Positions 59,398 through 60,339 of a stretch of 60,339 bases of DNA are shown in pieces. Under the pieces are notes generated by a model. It saw only the letters and a list, made by a program, of their open reading frames with translations, did no database searches and had not been told where the DNA came from. The stretch spans positions 1-60,339 of the forward strand of contig USBS01000002.1 in NCBI GenBank assembly GCA_900552915.1. Direction: 5' to 3'. Numbering within the stretch: the first letter of the stretch is position 1; the number at the start of each line of letters is the position of its first letter. The DNA comes from an uncultured Sutterella sp. GTDB taxonomy: Bacteria; Pseudomonadota; Gammaproteobacteria; Burkholderiales; Burkholderiaceae_F. The position numbers and the translations under genes were made by a program.

Positions 59398-60339
59398 TCA
59401 CGCTTTGGGCTGAGTCGCCTGAGTCTTACGCTCAGAGCTGAACCAAGAAGTCTTCTGTTTGGCGTCCTTGGTTTTGCCGGTGGACTGCTTGGGCTCAGGA
59501 GCGGCGATCTGCTCAATCGGCAGCACCACGGTGAAGGTCAGGCCTCCCCCATCGGTGCCGGTGGCGCAGATAAAGCCGTGATGTGCTTTGACCACGGATT
59601 GCGCGATGGCCATGCCCAAACCAGTACCGCCCTTTTCGCGGGCACGGGATGGGTCCGCGGTGTAGAAGCGTTCGAAAATCTTCGAGCGCGATTCAGGCGG
59701 CACGCCGGGGCCATGGTCCACGAAACGCAATACGGCATATCGATAGCCGGTCTGCATCGAGGCACCTACTTCGGCAGCGTCGATGAACCGCCGCATTGAC
59801 GCGTCGCTGGCGGGCATGCGGGCGAGCTGTCTTGGATCGATGGCGGCCGGCATCACACCGAGCGCGGCTTCAGCGGGCGAATCGGCAGGCGTGTAGCGGT
59901 GGATGTTGCCCACGATGTTGGTCACCACCTGGCGCAGTCGAGAGGCATCACCGGGCAGTACGACCTCAGGCCAATCGCCTTCGGCAAGGCTGAATTCGGC
60001 GGGATGGTTCAAATCGCGCGCCGGTTCGAGGGAAATCTGCATGCGGCGAACGGCACGGTCCGGGTCGAGCGCATGCAAATCGTCGACGGCGTCGGTGACC
60101 AGCGACGAGAGTTTCACCGTGCCGGTCATATCGATGCCGCGCCCCTCATCGAGACGGGCCAAAGACAGCAGATCCTCAACAAGAACAGTCATGCGCTGGC
60201 TGGACCGTTCGATATGTTCGATGGACTCGTCCGCACGCTCCAAGGCACCAGGCATATCGCGCTGCATCTTATACAGCTCCGCATAGCCATGGATGGCGGC
60301 CAACGGGGTGCGCAGCTCATGGCTGGCGTCGGAGACGAA
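59398..60339 (-). CDS. Sensor histidine kinase (partial, 3' end only)
   Basis: The frame is open to the window edge, so the sensor region is missing. Visible are the H box DASHELRTPLAAIHGYAEL with the phospho-acceptor His about seven codons from the edge, the N box region RQVVTNIVGNIHRYTP, the G1 box DHGPGVPPESRSKIFERFY and the G2 box GGTGLGMAIAQSVVKAHHG. This is an HPK1-type kinase. Its response regulator should lie beyond the edge. The C terminus is a lysine-rich tail. Confidence 0.93.
   Translation of the reverse strand, partial: FVSDASHELRTPLAAIHGYAELYKMQRDMPGALERADESIEHIERSSQRMTVLVEDLLSLARLDEGRGIDMTGTVKLSSLVTDAVDDLHALDPDRAVRRMQISLEPARDLNHPAEFSLAEGDWPEVVLPGDASRLRQVVTNIVGNIHRYTPADSPAEAALGVMPAAIDPRQLARMPASDASMRRFIDAAEVGASMQTGYRYAVLRFVDHGPGVPPESRSKIFERFYTADPSRAREKGGTGLGMAIAQSVVKAHHGFICATGTDGGGLTFTVVLPIEQIAAPEPKQSTGKTKDAKQKTSWFSSERKTQATQPKA

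Noticed and set aside
1..60339. tRNA genes, rRNA genes, CRISPR arrays, insertion sequences
   Set aside because: Gaps between genes were read for cloverleaf-like arms, regularly spaced repeats and transposase frames. None was convincing.

Overview
The window is a join of two unrelated gut-type genomes. Positions 1 to about 43,600 look like a betaproteobacterium of the Sutterellaceae type (order Burkholderiales). The support is betaproteobacterial gene order (argS-SPOR-dsbA-SDR, envC-ctpA-moeB, yibN-secB) and Gram-negative envelope genes. Positions from about 43,600 to the end look like a Bifidobacterium: actinobacterial AspRS and HisRS, DUF349, ClpC, tandem UspA, DUF3027, and long perfect-stem terminators. 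The switch falls inside one open reading frame, aspS. Its first ~490 residues are bifidobacterial, while its last ~35 to 65 residues are a betaproteobacterial AspRS tail. An assembly chimera made at a conserved aspS stretch is the simplest explanation.

Proteobacterial half: 1-533 is a partial amino-acid ABC ATPase, followed by a patatin/beta-barrel protein and the moeB-ctpA-envC group on the minus strand. 7.0-8.0 kb holds a YibN-like rhodanese and SecB. 8.3-13.1 kb is a mixed accessory stretch: a NarL-type regulator, two tandem lipoprotein paralogues, a lone phage/plasmid-type primase, a flavodoxin-like protein and a nitronate monooxygenase-like flavoprotein. gpmI, cardiolipin synthase, Uup, an LpoA-like protein and RsmI follow. 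Then comes the minus-strand group argS-SPOR-dsbA-SDR, preceded by folE2.

The main system of this half is 26.6-40.16 kb, a 14-gene plus-strand cluster for respiratory sulfite reduction (Mcc/Sir type). It encodes an octahaem cytochrome c with seven CXXCH sites and the diagnostic CX15CH site, a periplasmic rhodanese, an FKBP isomerase, a TPR protein, an Fe-S protein (MccC), an NrfD-like quinol dehydrogenase (MccD), two NosL proteins, NosD-NosF-NosY, a CcmF haem lyase, a CcmH lacking its CXXC, and a TlpA/CcmG-like thioredoxin. FNR-like palindromes lie upstream and a strong terminator lies at the end. The proposed working: quinol electrons pass MccD to MccC to MccA, the Nos-type genes supply copper to MccA, and the Ccm-type genes attach haem. 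AsmA-like and XRE-regulator genes follow.

Bifidobacterial half: the chimeric aspS, hisS and a DUF349 protein come first. A compact catabolic cluster follows at 48.35-53.83 kb: a creatininase-family enzyme with the creatininase metal-ligand pattern, an MHS-family transporter, a PucR regulator and a CodA-like deaminase with a substituted specificity residue. Together these suggest uptake and hydrolysis of creatinine or a related nitrogen compound. ClpC, a two-domain universal stress protein, DUF3027, a cold-shock-domain protein and a partial sensor kinase complete the window. No tRNA, rRNA, CRISPR array or insertion sequence was recognised.
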